DNA of 64,000 bases from Candidatus Binatia bacterium (GTDB lineage: Bacteria; Vulcanimicrobiota; Vulcanimicrobiia; Vulcanimicrobiales; Vulcanimicrobiaceae), in the NCBI GenBank assembly GCA_035544215.1, contig DATKHY010000007.1:1116001-1180000 (forward strand). Reading direction: 5' to 3'. Position numbers and translations under genes: made by a program. The notes under the pieces were generated by a model that saw only the letters and a list, made by a program, of their open reading frames with translations, searched no databases and was not told where the DNA came from. Below are positions 43,588 to 53,099 of this stretch, one piece after another (the stretch's first letter is position 1; each line of letters opens with the position of its first letter).

Positions 43588-46148
43588 ACGCTGAGCTCCT
43601 CGAAGAGCTGCACCGAGCCGCGATCCGGCCAACGGGGGTCGTTTAGCACGCGGATCATCTCGTTCGTTCCGACCTTGTATTCGAGTTCTGAGAAATCGCG
43701 CCAGTCGTGCCAGCCTCGCCGTCTGATCGAAATCTTTTCGACCGCTTTGACGCCGGGCACCGCTGCGATCATCGCCTCGAGCGCTGAGCGCTCGAGCGGC
43801 GTGCCAAACGTGAAGTTGTCGTGCGCGAAGAAGCCCGAGTATGGGCGAACGCCGGCGGCTCCGAAGAGAGCCTTGAGCACATCGGCCTCGACATCGATGC
43901 TGCTGGCATTGTTCTGGTCGATGCTCATCGCTACGGCGGTAACACATAGATAGATTTTGAGATCGAGGTTCGCGTAGATTGGATCCCGTTGGTAGACCTC
44001 ACGTCCGGCTTGGCGGAAACGGTCCATCTGCTGCGCGAGGTCGGTCTCTTGCACATCGCTGATCGAGAATGTGTCGCGAGGATCTGCCGTCACGAAGACG
44101 GTGGGCCAGCTGCCGGTCCAGCGCACGCTCGCGCCGGCTTGTTCCACCCATAAAAGCCGGGTCGCGGCCTCGGCGTAGTCTTCCGGGCGCACGGCACGAT
44201 AAGTGACATTCTGATATGCGTACGGAGCCAAGCCCTTGACGCGGTCGTTCGATTCAGGATCGGCGCCGTCTAACGCCGGCAGCGGGTTTGTGAGGCTAAC
44301 AACAAGGCCGCCCAAGCCAGCCGGAATCATCTGCGTGAGCACGTGTGCCGCTATGTTGTCGGCCGCGCCCTGGGCGAGCCGATATGTGACGAGAAACGTC
44401 GTCGGCTCGCTCGGGATCTCACCGAATTGACCGTCGCCGAAGCGGATCGTTGCGCCTTGCGCGCCGGCAAAATCCGAAAACACAAAATCTTGATTGCCGA
44501 GCCGGTACTCAACAACGCGCCGCCACATGCCGTCCTCAATCGTGAAGACCGCGTCGTCGGGCTCAGCTGAATCAAGACCGAATACTGAGTCGATCCCGAA
44601 AAACGATTTCTCGTAACGCCACGGATCGGTCGGCGGTACCGTTTGCAATGCGACTTCGGGCTTGCGATACGTCGCGCCACGATCGGGTGTTCCAGGTGGA
44701 TATGAGAGGACGGCAAGTTGCGCCGCGTCGCTGCCGGGCAGCGAAAAGAGGTAAGTGCGCGCATCGTCATGACCGACGCGCTCGAGCGCGGACGGAATCT
44801 GAGGGTCGCTGGAAGGGCCGATCGCGAACTGCGCGCTTTGGGTCTTGCCAGCCGTAACGGGCAGAAGATTTCCCCGTACTCGCAGGAGCGCAAGATCGAG
44901 CTCGAACGGCGTGGCTTGCGCGTCCTCCCAGAGGAAGCGCGTGACTGGGCCGGGTGGAGGCGCCGCTAGGGGATCGTGTTCGAGCGCGACATCGATCACG
45001 CGTACCATCCACGCGCGCGGCGGGATTGACGGATCGGTCGGCGAGGTCTGTAAGAGCATCCATCTGCCAGGACTGGGCGTCTTCAGCCCGTCGTTGAACG
45101 ACACAATTCCCGTCTGGTCACCCTCAACGCATAACTCAGTCGAGCCGATCGGCAAGCACATCGCTGTGCTATCCCAGATGTGTGGATTGAACTCGTTAAG
45201 GGCGCTTGCAACGCCATACGTTACCTGCGGCACCGCGATCGCTTCGTCTAGGCCGTGACCGACTTCGTACCAGCATGCAGGCTGGGTTCCATGCACCGGG
45301 TCAGGCAGCACGTCGACGATTGGTGTGCCGGCCAGAATATTGCCCGGTGGTCCAGCGGCGACAGTGACATCGATCCACGAGGTGGCAGACCGACCGTCGT
45401 CTGGGTCGTAGTCGAGTAGACGCGCATGTTTGCGGATCGAGCGGCGCTCCGACGCAGTCTCGAGGAATGCTTCGCGCCCGACCCGATCCTGATAATAAGC
45501 CATCTCGTCTCCTAGACCGCTGAGCAGTTCGACCGCCATCATGAGCGCGTCGGCCTCAGTTCGATCCTGCCACGCCGGATAGCGCGCGGCCGCAAAGTCC
45601 AGCAGTGCGCCCCGTATGCTCTCGAAGTCGCGCGCCAAGTAATCGATGGGCACGTCGACGACTTCATCGAGCGGACATTCATGATCGGGCGGAGCGCAGT
45701 CGAGCGTCGATTCGCAGTTGGCTTTGAAGCTGAACTGAATATTGTTGAAATAGGGATCGATGCGAGGATCGTCGATGTATAGTCTGTAGAGAGAAAAGCC
45801 GCCGGGTTTATCGGTGTCGATCTCCAGCACTTCTCGACCGCCGACATTCTGCCACTGAATCGTGGTTATTGTCACGCTCGGCAGCGTCGCTCGCACGGCT
45901 GGAGAGATTGCATCGGGGTAAGAGGGTGCCTCAGGGGCATTGGGGATGGGGTCTAGTGTTATCCTGACCTTTGTCTTATCGACGAGGTTGGTAAGCGGAT
46001 TCGGAACGTGCGTGTTCGGGTCTGTAAGCGTGCCGGGATCCGGAGCAAGGAAATAGATGCTTAGTTTGATCTGGGAGACCGCAACGCGCACGAAGTCGAT
46101 GCCGGTGACCGCGACTTGCTTGGCAAGCACTTCTTTACGGTCGATCAT
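43584..46148 (-). CDS. Baseplate J-like wedge protein 1 (Afp11-like)
   Basis: 854 residues. N-terminal ~180 residues are beta-rich; the baseplate-assembly pattern follows: VPIDYLARDFESIRGALLDF, RTEADALMMAVELLSGLGDE, MAYYQDRVGREAFLETASER and LLDYDPDDGRSA. The later region has the gp47/J-like VRFGDGQFGEIP-type motif (ATIRFGDGQFGEIPSEP) and ALEAMIAAVPGVKAVEKISI near the C-terminus. Expected to be a wedge subunit binding gp25 and hub. Start ATG at 46148 overlaps the gp25 stop (ATGA). Confidence 0.85.
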   Translation of the reverse strand: MIDRKEVLAKQVAVTGIDFVRVAVSQIKLSIYFLAPDPGTLTDPNTHVPNPLTNLVDKTKVRITLDPIPNAPEAPSYPDAISPAVRATLPSVTITTIQWQNVGGREVLEIDTDKPGGFSLYRLYIDDPRIDPYFNNIQFSFKANCESTLDCAPPDHECPLDEVVDVPIDYLARDFESIRGALLDFAAARYPAWQDRTEADALMMAVELLSGLGDEMAYYQDRVGREAFLETASERRSIRKHARLLDYDPDDGRSATSWIDVTVAAGPPGNILAGTPIVDVLPDPVHGTQPACWYEVGHGLDEAIAVPQVTYGVASALNEFNPHIWDSTAMCLPIGSTELCVEGDQTGIVSFNDGLKTPSPGRWMLLQTSPTDPSIPPRAWMVRVIDVALEHDPLAAPPPGPVTRFLWEDAQATPFELDLALLRVRGNLLPVTAGKTQSAQFAIGPSSDPQIPSALERVGHDDARTYLFSLPGSDAAQLAVLSYPPGTPDRGATYRKPEVALQTVPPTDPWRYEKSFFGIDSVFGLDSAEPDDAVFTIEDGMWRRVVEYRLGNQDFVFSDFAGAQGATIRFGDGQFGEIPSEPTTFLVTYRLAQGAADNIAAHVLTQMIPAGLGGLVVSLTNPLPALDGADPESNDRVKGLAPYAYQNVTYRAVRPEDYAEAATRLLWVEQAGASVRWTGSWPTVFVTADPRDTFSISDVQETDLAQQMDRFRQAGREVYQRDPIYANLDLKIYLCVTAVAMSIDQNNASSIDVEADVLKALFGAAGVRPYSGFFAHDNFTFGTPLERSALEAMIAAVPGVKAVEKISIRRRGWHDWRDFSELEYKVGTNEMIRVLNDPRWPDRGSVQLFEELSV

Positions 46149-46522
46149 GGACCCACCGATATATTCAAGTAGTGCTGCGTGCCGAGAACTCTGAGCGTGT
46201 AAACAACGGTGACGTCGAGTTTGTCATCGTTAGCCAGCACTGTCACGTTGTTGACGCTGACCAGGTCGCCGAGCCAGCGGTTGATCGACTCGTACACCGT
46301 GATTTGAGTGAGGCTTGCGGCGACCTCGTTGTTCGGCGCGAACAGCATGCGCCGCAGACCGCACCCGAACTCCACACGATCGATTCGCTCCCCAGGTGCG
46401 GTAAGCAACACTTGCTTCATGAGCTGGTCGACATGCTGCTCATACGACGGCTCTTCGGCGAGGATCCCCAGGCCCGCATCGATGGCGAAGGGGTAGGCGA
46501 CCATGCGCATCTGAGAACTCAC
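46145..46522 (-). CDS. gp25/GPW-like baseplate wedge protein (Afp9-like)
   Basis: 125 residues. The GTG at 46522 overlaps the previous stop (GTGA); ATG codons at 46510 and 46504 are alternatives. GPW/gp25 signature: QLMKQVLLTAPGERIDRVEF, GCGLRRMLFAPNN and ITVYESINRWLGD. The EFGCGLR..LF motif is the family core. In contractile machines gp25 links baseplate and sheath initiation. Size is normal for the family. Confidence 0.9.
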   Translation of the reverse strand: MSSQMRMVAYPFAIDAGLGILAEEPSYEQHVDQLMKQVLLTAPGERIDRVEFGCGLRRMLFAPNNEVAASLTQITVYESINRWLGDLVSVNNVTVLANDDKLDVTVVYTLRVLGTQHYLNISVGP

Positions 46523-46851
46523 GAGCCGGTCACCTGTGGTTGGCAGTCGACGACGATGACCGGACCTTGAGGCAACAGCGCCGGGCTCATGCACAAACCG
46601 ACGCTTGATTGGCTCAGCGTTGGCGTACCAGCCACCGTCGAGAAGATATCAGGCACGATCCACAGCACTGTGAGACATGGACTTGGCACAGCGCCGAGTA
46701 AGAATGGGCATCCAGCGACGAGGAAGGTGTCGGTCGCGAGCACGAGCGGCACGCCGGCTGCAAGCGGGCGTGGACCGCTTGGGATGGCGCTCACATCGCC
46801 GCCATGCGGGCACATCAGCACCGAAGCCACGGTAAGGGTACCTCCGGCCAT
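46519..46851 (-). CDS. PAAR-like (DUF4280-type) spike-tip protein
   Basis: 110 residues with repeated Cys-Gly turns: LMCPHGGDVSAIP, LVAGCPFLLGAVPSPC, SSVGLCMSPALLPQGP and a final DCQP. The sequence matches the small Cys-rich proteins found after gpV in eCIS clusters, functionally equivalent to PAAR tips that sharpen the spike and coordinate a metal. The His in CPHGG and several Cys could be ligands. The start shares one base with the gpV stop (TGATG). Confidence 0.75.
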   Translation of the reverse strand: MAGGTLTVASVLMCPHGGDVSAIPSGPRPLAAGVPLVLATDTFLVAGCPFLLGAVPSPCLTVLWIVPDIFSTVAGTPTLSQSSVGLCMSPALLPQGPVIVVDCQPQVTGS

Positions 46852-47459
46852 CAGGCCACCTCAAAAGCGCCGTCGTTGATCGAGACGACTGCGGTTATGT
46901 CTACGCCGGCGCCGTCGGCCGATTGGCTGTTCACGCCCTCCACGCCAACGACGTGCTCGGATCCGTTGCTATCGACAGTGACGGAACTGTCGGAGCAGTC
47001 GACCGATGATTCGCCGTGCTCGAGCTTCGCATCGCTCGCGCCTAGCGTGAGTTTCGATCCGCTCGAATCGCTGATCGCGACTTCATCCGCGCCGTCGTCG
47101 CAGCGCAGCGTTGTGTTCTTGGTCCTCCAAATCTTGATGTTCTCGTCTGACTGATCCGGCAGCTGGCCATCCGCCCAAAAACATCCGCTCCAAATAGGAT
47201 ATGACGGATCGCCGCCCTCGAACTCGATCCACACGCCCGATCCACTAGGCGGCAAGCTGTAAAAACCTACGCCATCGCCCGCGTATGGTGTGCATGGCAT
47301 CGCCCACACCTCCAGATCCCCGAGCAACGCGGGCACTTTCACCTTGAGGCGCCCTCGACTCGTCGAATCGCCGGTATCGCTGACGGTGCCGCGGTACTTA
47401 CCGAAATAGTGGCTGCGCACCCAAGCGACCACCGAGTCGAGAGTCTCTTTGGTCTCCAT
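46851..47459 (-). CDS. gpV-like spike/baseplate assembly protein (Afp8 C-terminal half-like)
   Basis: 202 residues. OB-fold-like N-terminal half with GRLKVKVPALLGDLEVWAMP, GVGFYSLPPSGSGVWIEFEG and YPIWSGCFWADGQLP, the pattern of phage baseplate protein V and VgrG. The C-terminal half is a short beta-helix-like stretch (VAISDSSGSKLTLGASDAKL). It probably trimerises to form the spike under the PAAR-like tip. It follows the gpD-like gene after 3 bp; together they correspond to a split VgrG. Confidence 0.85.
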   Translation of the reverse strand: METKETLDSVVAWVRSHYFGKYRGTVSDTGDSTSRGRLKVKVPALLGDLEVWAMPCTPYAGDGVGFYSLPPSGSGVWIEFEGGDPSYPIWSGCFWADGQLPDQSDENIKIWRTKNTTLRCDDGADEVAISDSSGSKLTLGASDAKLEHGESSVDCSDSSVTVDSNGSEHVVGVEGVNSQSADGAGVDITAVVSINDGAFEVA

Positions 47460-47462
47460 CGA

Positions 47463-48524
47463 TCAGGTGGCTCCCCAGGCGTTGCGAACCAGTTCGCTCT
47501 CCATACGGTGCTCGAGCTCGTTGATGGTATGACGGACGCTCGATACGAAGTACTTGCCGCTATGCCGGCTGCCGAGCCCATCGAGTTTTATGACCGTATG
47601 CGTACGTATCGGTGTAGGAACCACTCCCATCGTTGTCTGGCATGCCACGTGTACGAAGGTCGTCGCATCGAGCAGCACGCTCTCGCTTCGCGCCCTCAAG
47701 TCTCCCGAGTCGTCCGCCGGGACTATAAGATGTACCGAACGGGTGTCGCCGGTGATCGCGACCAGACTCGACGCACCGAGTAGCGCGAGTGGGCTGTCAT
47801 CGACTTCGCCATCTATGGTGCTGAGATCGTTGAGGTTCAGTTGAGCTGCAAGGGAACTCGTGGGCCGCTCCACATCCCAATCCAGGTCGAGATTGTCAAG
47901 CGATGGCGTATCGAGGTTAATCGTGAGCGTGAGAGCCGGGTCGGCGTCGAACGGAGGCCTCTTGAAATGCGCGGTCTCGTTGCCGTCCTTGTCGGACGTT
48001 ATCCAAAACACAAAGCCGTTGCGCTGCGCCAGGAGCCTGACGAACGCGAGATCGCTCGAACGCTGAACCAACGTATGCTTCGTCTCATCGTGGTGACCAT
48101 CCGTCGCGTCGACATCGTCGTTGAGACCGTAGTTCGCAATGACGGTCGAGACTGAATCGCTGTCGAGATTGCTGTCCCAAACGGCTGCTCGGTCTTCACG
48201 ATCCATCTTGATGGATGAGTCGCTACCCTCGACGTCAACATATGATCCGGCTCCCCCGTGCACGAAATGGCAACGCTGCACGCGCACAGGTCCCTTGACG
48301 AGCGAAACCATCTCGCTTCCGCCGGGCACTAGGATTGAGATGACCGACCCCGGGCTCACGCGGTCGTCGGTCAACAAGGGAAAATCATTGTTATCGATGT
48401 TGAGCGGATAGCGTAGGCGAAACGTCGTCGTCTCGCCCATGCGTTCGACCACCTCCACCACAGACGCTGCTGACAGCTCATCATCCTGACTACCGCCGAT
48501 CATCACCGACACACCAAGCGTCAT
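47463..48524 (-). CDS. gpD-like hub protein (phage late control D, VgrG N-terminal half-like)
   Basis: 353 residues. The hub signature is seen in SVISILVPGGSEMVSLVKGP, DSVSTVIANYGLNDDVDATD, VQRSSDLAFVRLLAQRNGF and VFWITSDKDGNE. It ends with a stretch like the conserved GLGSRHSGKYFVSSVRHTIN of gpD proteins. In particles this protein forms the central hub to which gpV attaches. It lies 3 bp after the LysM-like gene and 3 bp before gpV. Confidence 0.85.
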   Translation of the reverse strand: MTLGVSVMIGGSQDDELSAASVVEVVERMGETTTFRLRYPLNIDNNDFPLLTDDRVSPGSVISILVPGGSEMVSLVKGPVRVQRCHFVHGGAGSYVDVEGSDSSIKMDREDRAAVWDSNLDSDSVSTVIANYGLNDDVDATDGHHDETKHTLVQRSSDLAFVRLLAQRNGFVFWITSDKDGNETAHFKRPPFDADPALTLTINLDTPSLDNLDLDWDVERPTSSLAAQLNLNDLSTIDGEVDDSPLALLGASSLVAITGDTRSVHLIVPADDSGDLRARSESVLLDATTFVHVACQTTMGVVPTPIRTHTVIKLDGLGSRHSGKYFVSSVRHTINELEHRMESELVRNAWGAT

Positions 48525-48527
48525 CGT

Positions 48528-48797
48528 TTAAGGCCTCGGAATCAGGATGTTTTGGGTTTCGGTCAAGGTCTCGGCGAGCGTGACGTCGTTCTCTTCAGCG
48601 ATGCGCCAAAAACCAGTTTGGTTGCTGAGGTATAGGTTTGCGAGATAGTCCAGACGTTGATCACCCACGCGTTTGTGGGTGCCAAGCAACATCTGGTTGG
48701 GCGCCGGCGCGACCGGCACGGCGAGCACGATGCGTCCACGATGGTCCCGAACTGGGTATGGGACAAGGCTCGCGTAACGGCTCTTCTGATCGAACAT
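48528..48797 (-). CDS. LysM-like tail protein (tail protein X type)
   Basis: 89 residues. The C-terminal half has a LysM-like pattern common in tail X proteins: DYLANLYLSNQTGFWRIAEE, NDVTLAETLTETQNILIPRP. It probably caps or stabilises the hub interface in the baseplate; it need not bind peptidoglycan. Located between the CIS-tube-like adaptor and the gpD-like hub, as in other eCIS operons. Confidence 0.75.
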   Translation of the reverse strand: MFDQKSRYASLVPYPVRDHRGRIVLAVPVAPAPNQMLLGTHKRVGDQRLDYLANLYLSNQTGFWRIAEENDVTLAETLTETQNILIPRP

Positions 48798-48808
48798 CAG
48801 CGCGTCTC

Positions 48809-49540
48809 CTAAAACGGCAACATGCTGGCGATGGACTCGACACTGTTGGCCATGTTGGCCGCGGCGAGTACTTTCTTTTGGGCCACGGTGTATTGGTAGG
48901 CGGCAATCGCGATCTTTTCGGCAGCGCTGGGCTTTTTTGAGGTGAATGACTTGTCAGTGAGGATTTTTAGACCGACAGTAACCTTGGCACGCAACGGATA
49001 CAGGGTCGGCGAATAGGCTTGCTCGTCGACCTGAAAGCTAGTCAGGCGCACCGGCACGATTCGACCTGGTCCCCAAAAGAAAAGCACAACAGGGACGCTA
49101 CCCCTCGGCACAGGGCTGGCAGCGCTTGTGAGCCCGCCGAGACTGAGTCCACCACCGCTAATGGCAGCCGTCGCGGCTCCCACAAGTGCGCTCAGAGCGC
49201 TTTCGAACTGCGGATAAGTTAGCATCTCCAGCGCCGCGATCCGGTCGGCGACACCAGAGATAGTCGCGACCGGGTGGGAATCGGGCTGCTCGAGTGCGTC
49301 GGCAGCGTCGAGCTCAAGGGGCAACGTAAGGGTCTCGTCAGGCTCGAACGGCTGAGACGTATCGTTGGCACGCGTGGCGTCGAAGCGCTCGTTCTGCACT
49401 GGTTGCCACGTCGTCAAGGTCCGCGTCACCGATTCGGGGTTGTACTGAAAGACGATCAGGTTCGGGATTGGAATCAGACCGCCCGTCGGAAACTGGATAA
49501 GTGCGCCTTTGATTACTTTGGGCGAGCTAGAGAGACTCAT
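48809..49540 (-). CDS. CIS tube-initiator/adaptor protein (Afp7-like)
   Basis: 243 residues from the ATG at 49540, which overlaps the previous stop (ATGA). The N-terminal domain has KVIKGALIQFPTGGLI, NLIVFQYNPESVTRTLTTWQ and DETLTLPLELDAADALEQP, the CIS_tube / Afp7 N-terminal family in which the NP[ES] motif is conserved. It ends in a helical region with a possible LysM-binding part. It would connect inner tube and hub. A longer frame upstream to 49606 is not supported. Confidence 0.85.
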   Translation of the reverse strand: MSLSSSPKVIKGALIQFPTGGLIPIPNLIVFQYNPESVTRTLTTWQPVQNERFDATRANDTSQPFEPDETLTLPLELDAADALEQPDSHPVATISGVADRIAALEMLTYPQFESALSALVGAATAAISGGGLSLGGLTSAASPVPRGSVPVVLFFWGPGRIVPVRLTSFQVDEQAYSPTLYPLRAKVTVGLKILTDKSFTSKKPSAAEKIAIAAYQYTVAQKKVLAAANMANSVESIASMLPF

Positions 49541-49794
49541 GTCTTTAGTCTCGCGCCGAGCCGCGCACGGGCGGCCGAAGCGATTCGCGGCACGATTTGT
49601 TGCCACGGCGCGCCGACCGAGATTCGCACCGGAAGATCCAGGCTACGCGCGTGCACGCTACGGCTTGCCGTTCCCAGTACTTGAGCGATATCGCGCGCGA
49701 CCGCCTCGCCGAATCGGGCCGCCTGTGCGCGATCGCCGGCGCTCGAGGGCATACGTATGCGCAACGTGTCTATACGTCGATCAGGCAGCGCCAT
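49537..49794 (-). CDS. Small unknown eCIS-operon protein
   Basis: 85 residues from the ATG at 49794, inside the last bases of the AAA+ ATPase gene (14-bp overlap), and coupled to the next gene by ATGA. Basic and alternating in pattern (RRIDTLRIRMPSSAGDRAQA, RSLDLPVRISVGAP). No recognised domain. Its place between the ATPase and the tube adaptor is shared with short unnamed genes in other eCIS clusters, so an assembly role is likely but not shown. Confidence 0.65.
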   Translation of the reverse strand: MALPDRRIDTLRIRMPSSAGDRAQAARFGEAVARDIAQVLGTASRSVHARSLDLPVRISVGAPWQQIVPRIASAARARLGARLKT

Positions 49795-51814
49795 AGAGAA
49801 GCCTCCGCCGCTCACGTTCGCTAAAGGCGCGCCCGTCCTTGAGCAACTCTCGCTCCAGACCGCGCAGGAGGTGGGCGGGACCAACGGCTGTTCCATCGCG
49901 TTCCGCGAGCATCACCGCGGCCAACGTGGCGAACTTAATGTGAGCACCCGTCGTCTCCAGTTCGGCGGCATAGCGACTGAACGTCGGACGCAGAACTTCA
50001 ACGGTCTCCCCATCGGTCAGACCACCGATGACGCGTTGCCAGATCTCCAGGCGATGGGAAGCGTCCGGAGCTTGGAAGTCGATGGAGAAGCGAATCCGCC
50101 GGATAAACGCCGGATCGACGTTCTGCCTTTGGTTTGTGGCAAGCAGGACCACGCCGTCATACGACTCGATCGCCTGCAACAAATAGTTGGTGTCCGTATT
50201 TGCATACCGGTCGTGCGCATCACGCAACTCGGTCCGGCGCCCGAACAATGAGTCGCACTCGTCGAAGAACAGCAAGACTTGCGTCTCACGCGCGCGCGCT
50301 AGGATCCGCTCGATGTTCTGAGACGTCTCGCCGATGTACTTGCTGACGACCGCCGAAAGCTCGATGCGCACCAGATCGAGCTCGAGCGTCCTGGCAAGCA
50401 CCTGGGCCGCCATGGTTTTTCCGGTCCCGGCGGGCCCGCTAAACAGCGCGAGCAAACCGCGTCCATGTGGAAAAAGGCGGCGGGCTGCCGGCCGATCCCA
50501 AAACGCGCGACGTGCACGTGCCTCATACGCGAGCTCCTCGAGCAGCACGCGTGTCGACGTCTGGATCACCAGGTCATCCCATTCAAAGGGAGACTCGAGA
50601 TACTGGGCAAGGCCGCCAAAGCGGTCTTGCCGGGCGATGCGCAAGCGACGCGCCGCGAAGTCGGCGTCCGGAGGCTGCGTTTGTCCGATGGCTGCAATTT
50701 CGCCAACAGTTGCAGGATAGTCGCGTGCAAGAACTTCGATCGCGTCTTGCGGCCACTTCCTGCTGCTGGGAGCAAGGGACCGCCACGCTCGCGCGCGCTG
50801 TGCAACCGTGAGCGGCGTGACTTCGATGGACGCATCATACAGCGTCGCGGTCGTTGCGACTTGATCGCGCGTCCCGATGTAGAACTCGAGCGGCACCCTA
50901 AGCAAGCCAGGCCACCAAAACGCGGAAGTGAGATTGCCGCACCACGCCAGCGCTGTACCGGTCAGGTGCGCGTAGCGCTGCGCCGCCCTATAAACTCTCG
51001 ATGCCCAACCCTCTTCGATTGCGCTGAGATCGATCGCCAGCAAAGGCATTCCGTGCCGCCGTGCAATCCAGGCGCCAAGCGTCCGCCGTCCCGAGCCGTT
51101 CGCGCCAATCAAACGAATGCGCAGACCACCCGTTGGCACGCGTTCGATGGCTGCTTCTGCCGAATCGAGTAAGCGCGCGTCCATTGGATCGTGCGGTTCG
51201 ATAATTGTGGCGAATGGGGTGAGTACAGGGTCGATGACGTCTTCACCGCATGCCCATCGCGCGATATACGAGTCGATTGTCATCGCAGGCGGCTCACACG
51301 GTTGGCTGGAAATCTCGTTCACGAAACCCCAGCGCAGCAGAGACTGATCAGGGTTGAGTGCTGACGGACGCCCGCCCCCGAAAAGGCGCGCTACGAGGCT
51401 TACGCTCGGGAGTGCGCGGCCGGCACGCCGCTCCAATACGCCGCATAACTGCGCCAGCGATTCGTCCAGCCACAGCGCAAGTGCCGTTTCCAAAACTGCC
51501 TGCTCGGTGTCGGCGAGGGCGAACACTGAATACAGCTGCGCCAAGCGGGCGGCGTGCGTCACGAACGCCCTATCGGCTACCTCCACAACGGATGTGAGTG
51601 CTCGCCCCGCGGGATCCGACTGCTGCCATGCTGCTTCTGCGTCCGCTGCATCACGATTCTCGAGTAGTGCCTCGAGACGCTCGGCGTTCTCGTATAATGC
51701 GCCGATGCTTTGCAGCCACACGAAGCGCCGGCGTACGCGCAGGCGGATGCGTTCGACCAGGGTTTCGGCGAGTGAGCCGGCCTCGACATCGCGTACTCGC
51801 GTCAACTCACTCAT
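49781..51814 (-). CDS. AAA+ ATPase of the eCIS (Afp15-like)
   Basis: 677 residues from the ATG at 51814 (ATGA overlap with the DUF4255 gene). C-terminal AAA+ module: Walker A GPAGTGKT at 460-467, Walker B LLFFDECDS around 515-522, sensor-1-like VVLLATNQRQN and arginine finger region FIRRIRFSIDF near 571-581. A first, degenerate ATPase-like region contains GANGSGRRT. This CDC48/winged-helix-associated type is the universal eCIS ATPase, thought to help assemble the particle or load cargo. Cytoplasmic. Confidence 0.9.
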   Translation of the reverse strand: MSELTRVRDVEAGSLAETLVERIRLRVRRRFVWLQSIGALYENAERLEALLENRDAADAEAAWQQSDPAGRALTSVVEVADRAFVTHAARLAQLYSVFALADTEQAVLETALALWLDESLAQLCGVLERRAGRALPSVSLVARLFGGGRPSALNPDQSLLRWGFVNEISSQPCEPPAMTIDSYIARWACGEDVIDPVLTPFATIIEPHDPMDARLLDSAEAAIERVPTGGLRIRLIGANGSGRRTLGAWIARRHGMPLLAIDLSAIEEGWASRVYRAAQRYAHLTGTALAWCGNLTSAFWWPGLLRVPLEFYIGTRDQVATTATLYDASIEVTPLTVAQRARAWRSLAPSSRKWPQDAIEVLARDYPATVGEIAAIGQTQPPDADFAARRLRIARQDRFGGLAQYLESPFEWDDLVIQTSTRVLLEELAYEARARRAFWDRPAARRLFPHGRGLLALFSGPAGTGKTMAAQVLARTLELDLVRIELSAVVSKYIGETSQNIERILARARETQVLLFFDECDSLFGRRTELRDAHDRYANTDTNYLLQAIESYDGVVLLATNQRQNVDPAFIRRIRFSIDFQAPDASHRLEIWQRVIGGLTDGETVEVLRPTFSRYAAELETTGAHIKFATLAAVMLAERDGTAVGPAHLLRGLERELLKDGRAFSERERRRLLYGAA

Positions 51815-53097
51815 GGGATCTTTACCCACTGAGGCCAGGACTCGACGCCGTTCACGATGACACGTAGCGGCACAAAGGTGCCCGAATTTAGACCCACCGG
51901 AATTTTGAAGATGATTGTGGCCGCATCTTGGATGAAGAACTCGCTGCGCTCCAGCGCTGCCAGCGTGGCAGCCCGGGCGAAGCGATCCATACCAAACACG
52001 ATAACCACGTTATCCGGGTTGATTAGAGATGGGTCTGCGAATGTTGATCCGGTGATCGTCGCGGTGCCAGTTCCATCTGGCACGGGCGAGTTCGTAACCT
52101 TGGGCGCAATCGAGAACGGGGTGTCGTTCGAGACGTTAAGGAACTGCTTGTAGGTACTATCGGGAAGCCGCCGGGTCACAGCAACAGTCGCGTGAGCCGA
52201 GTAAATGCCTGGCACCATCGTTTGCGGAGGTGCGCCGATTGTCGCTTGAACGGTCGCTGTGATTTGATCGTCGCTTACGGCAACCGCCCATGCCGCGTCT
52301 GCTTGAATCGGAGCGCCCCACGACGGATAGTTGACTGTGAGTGTTGTTGCATCGCCTGTAAGGCCTGAGCCAATGAAGGAAACGCTTGAGCCAATGGGGA
52401 CCTCGGCTGGCTGAGCTTGAATCGAGTGAATTGCACCGTCGTCAGGCGAGATGAAACTCACTGTGTTCGTGGAGGCTTCCAATCGCGGACCGCTACGGTC
52501 AAATGCGAACACGCCGTAGCGTAGCACGCGACCAGCAAATTCGGTCGTGCGTTCGGGTTCGAGCATAATCACAGAAACGTGATAGTATGCGGCGAGACGG
52601 AGCGGCTGTTGACCTGCAGTCCAATAGTGCGGAGCGTCCGAGAACGTGACAGGTTCAATGCTAAGGCGAAAGCGATTGCCGGAGCCGCGCAGGCTTGCGG
52701 GAAAAACCGTGACCGGATTGTTTGGATTTCCGGCCTGCGTTTGATCGTCCAAGATGCTGAAATCGTGGAGCGTTTTGACCCCGAGGCCCATCATGGTCTG
52801 CTCGTTGAGCGCCGCTTGGTCGCCGGGCGCTTTCGAATGGGCGGTCAGAAGGAAGTAAAGGTCGACCCCCATCGGAGCAAAGGCAACCGGCGGGACGTCC
52901 CTGCTCAGCGGCGGCGTGTTCTTAAAATAAGGGTCTTCTCCTAAATGAAAGAGATAGATCGCAAGCCCCTCGTCCTTGAATAGATCTGGGGGGAGCGGAC
53001 TAACTGCGATCCCGGCTAGCGGCGGCCAGATTACCGGGATGTTAGTCCTGAGAAGCGTTTGAAGACTCTGCGTCACAAGCGATAGGTCCAGGAGCAT
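51811..53097 (-). CDS. DUF4255 tail-terminator/cap protein (Afp16-like) with IPT/TIG domains
   Basis: 428 residues. N-terminal ~190 residues match DUF4255 (LDLSLVTQSLQTLLRTNI, AIYLFHLGEDPYFKNTPPLS, PMGVDLYFLLTAHSKAPGDQ, MMGLGVKTLHDF), the protein that ends tube growth in eCIS. The C-terminal half has two IPT/TIG-like immunoglobulin-type units (SVSFIGSGLTGDATTLTVNY, TATITGSTFADPSLINPDNV). Such extra domains occur in some DUF4255 members and may decorate the cap end. Confidence 0.85.
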   Translation of the reverse strand: MLLDLSLVTQSLQTLLRTNIPVIWPPLAGIAVSPLPPDLFKDEGLAIYLFHLGEDPYFKNTPPLSRDVPPVAFAPMGVDLYFLLTAHSKAPGDQAALNEQTMMGLGVKTLHDFSILDDQTQAGNPNNPVTVFPASLRGSGNRFRLSIEPVTFSDAPHYWTAGQQPLRLAAYYHVSVIMLEPERTTEFAGRVLRYGVFAFDRSGPRLEASTNTVSFISPDDGAIHSIQAQPAEVPIGSSVSFIGSGLTGDATTLTVNYPSWGAPIQADAAWAVAVSDDQITATVQATIGAPPQTMVPGIYSAHATVAVTRRLPDSTYKQFLNVSNDTPFSIAPKVTNSPVPDGTGTATITGSTFADPSLINPDNVVIVFGMDRFARAATLAALERSEFFIQDAATIIFKIPVGLNSGTFVPLRVIVNGVESWPQWVKIP

Positions 53098-53099
53098 CG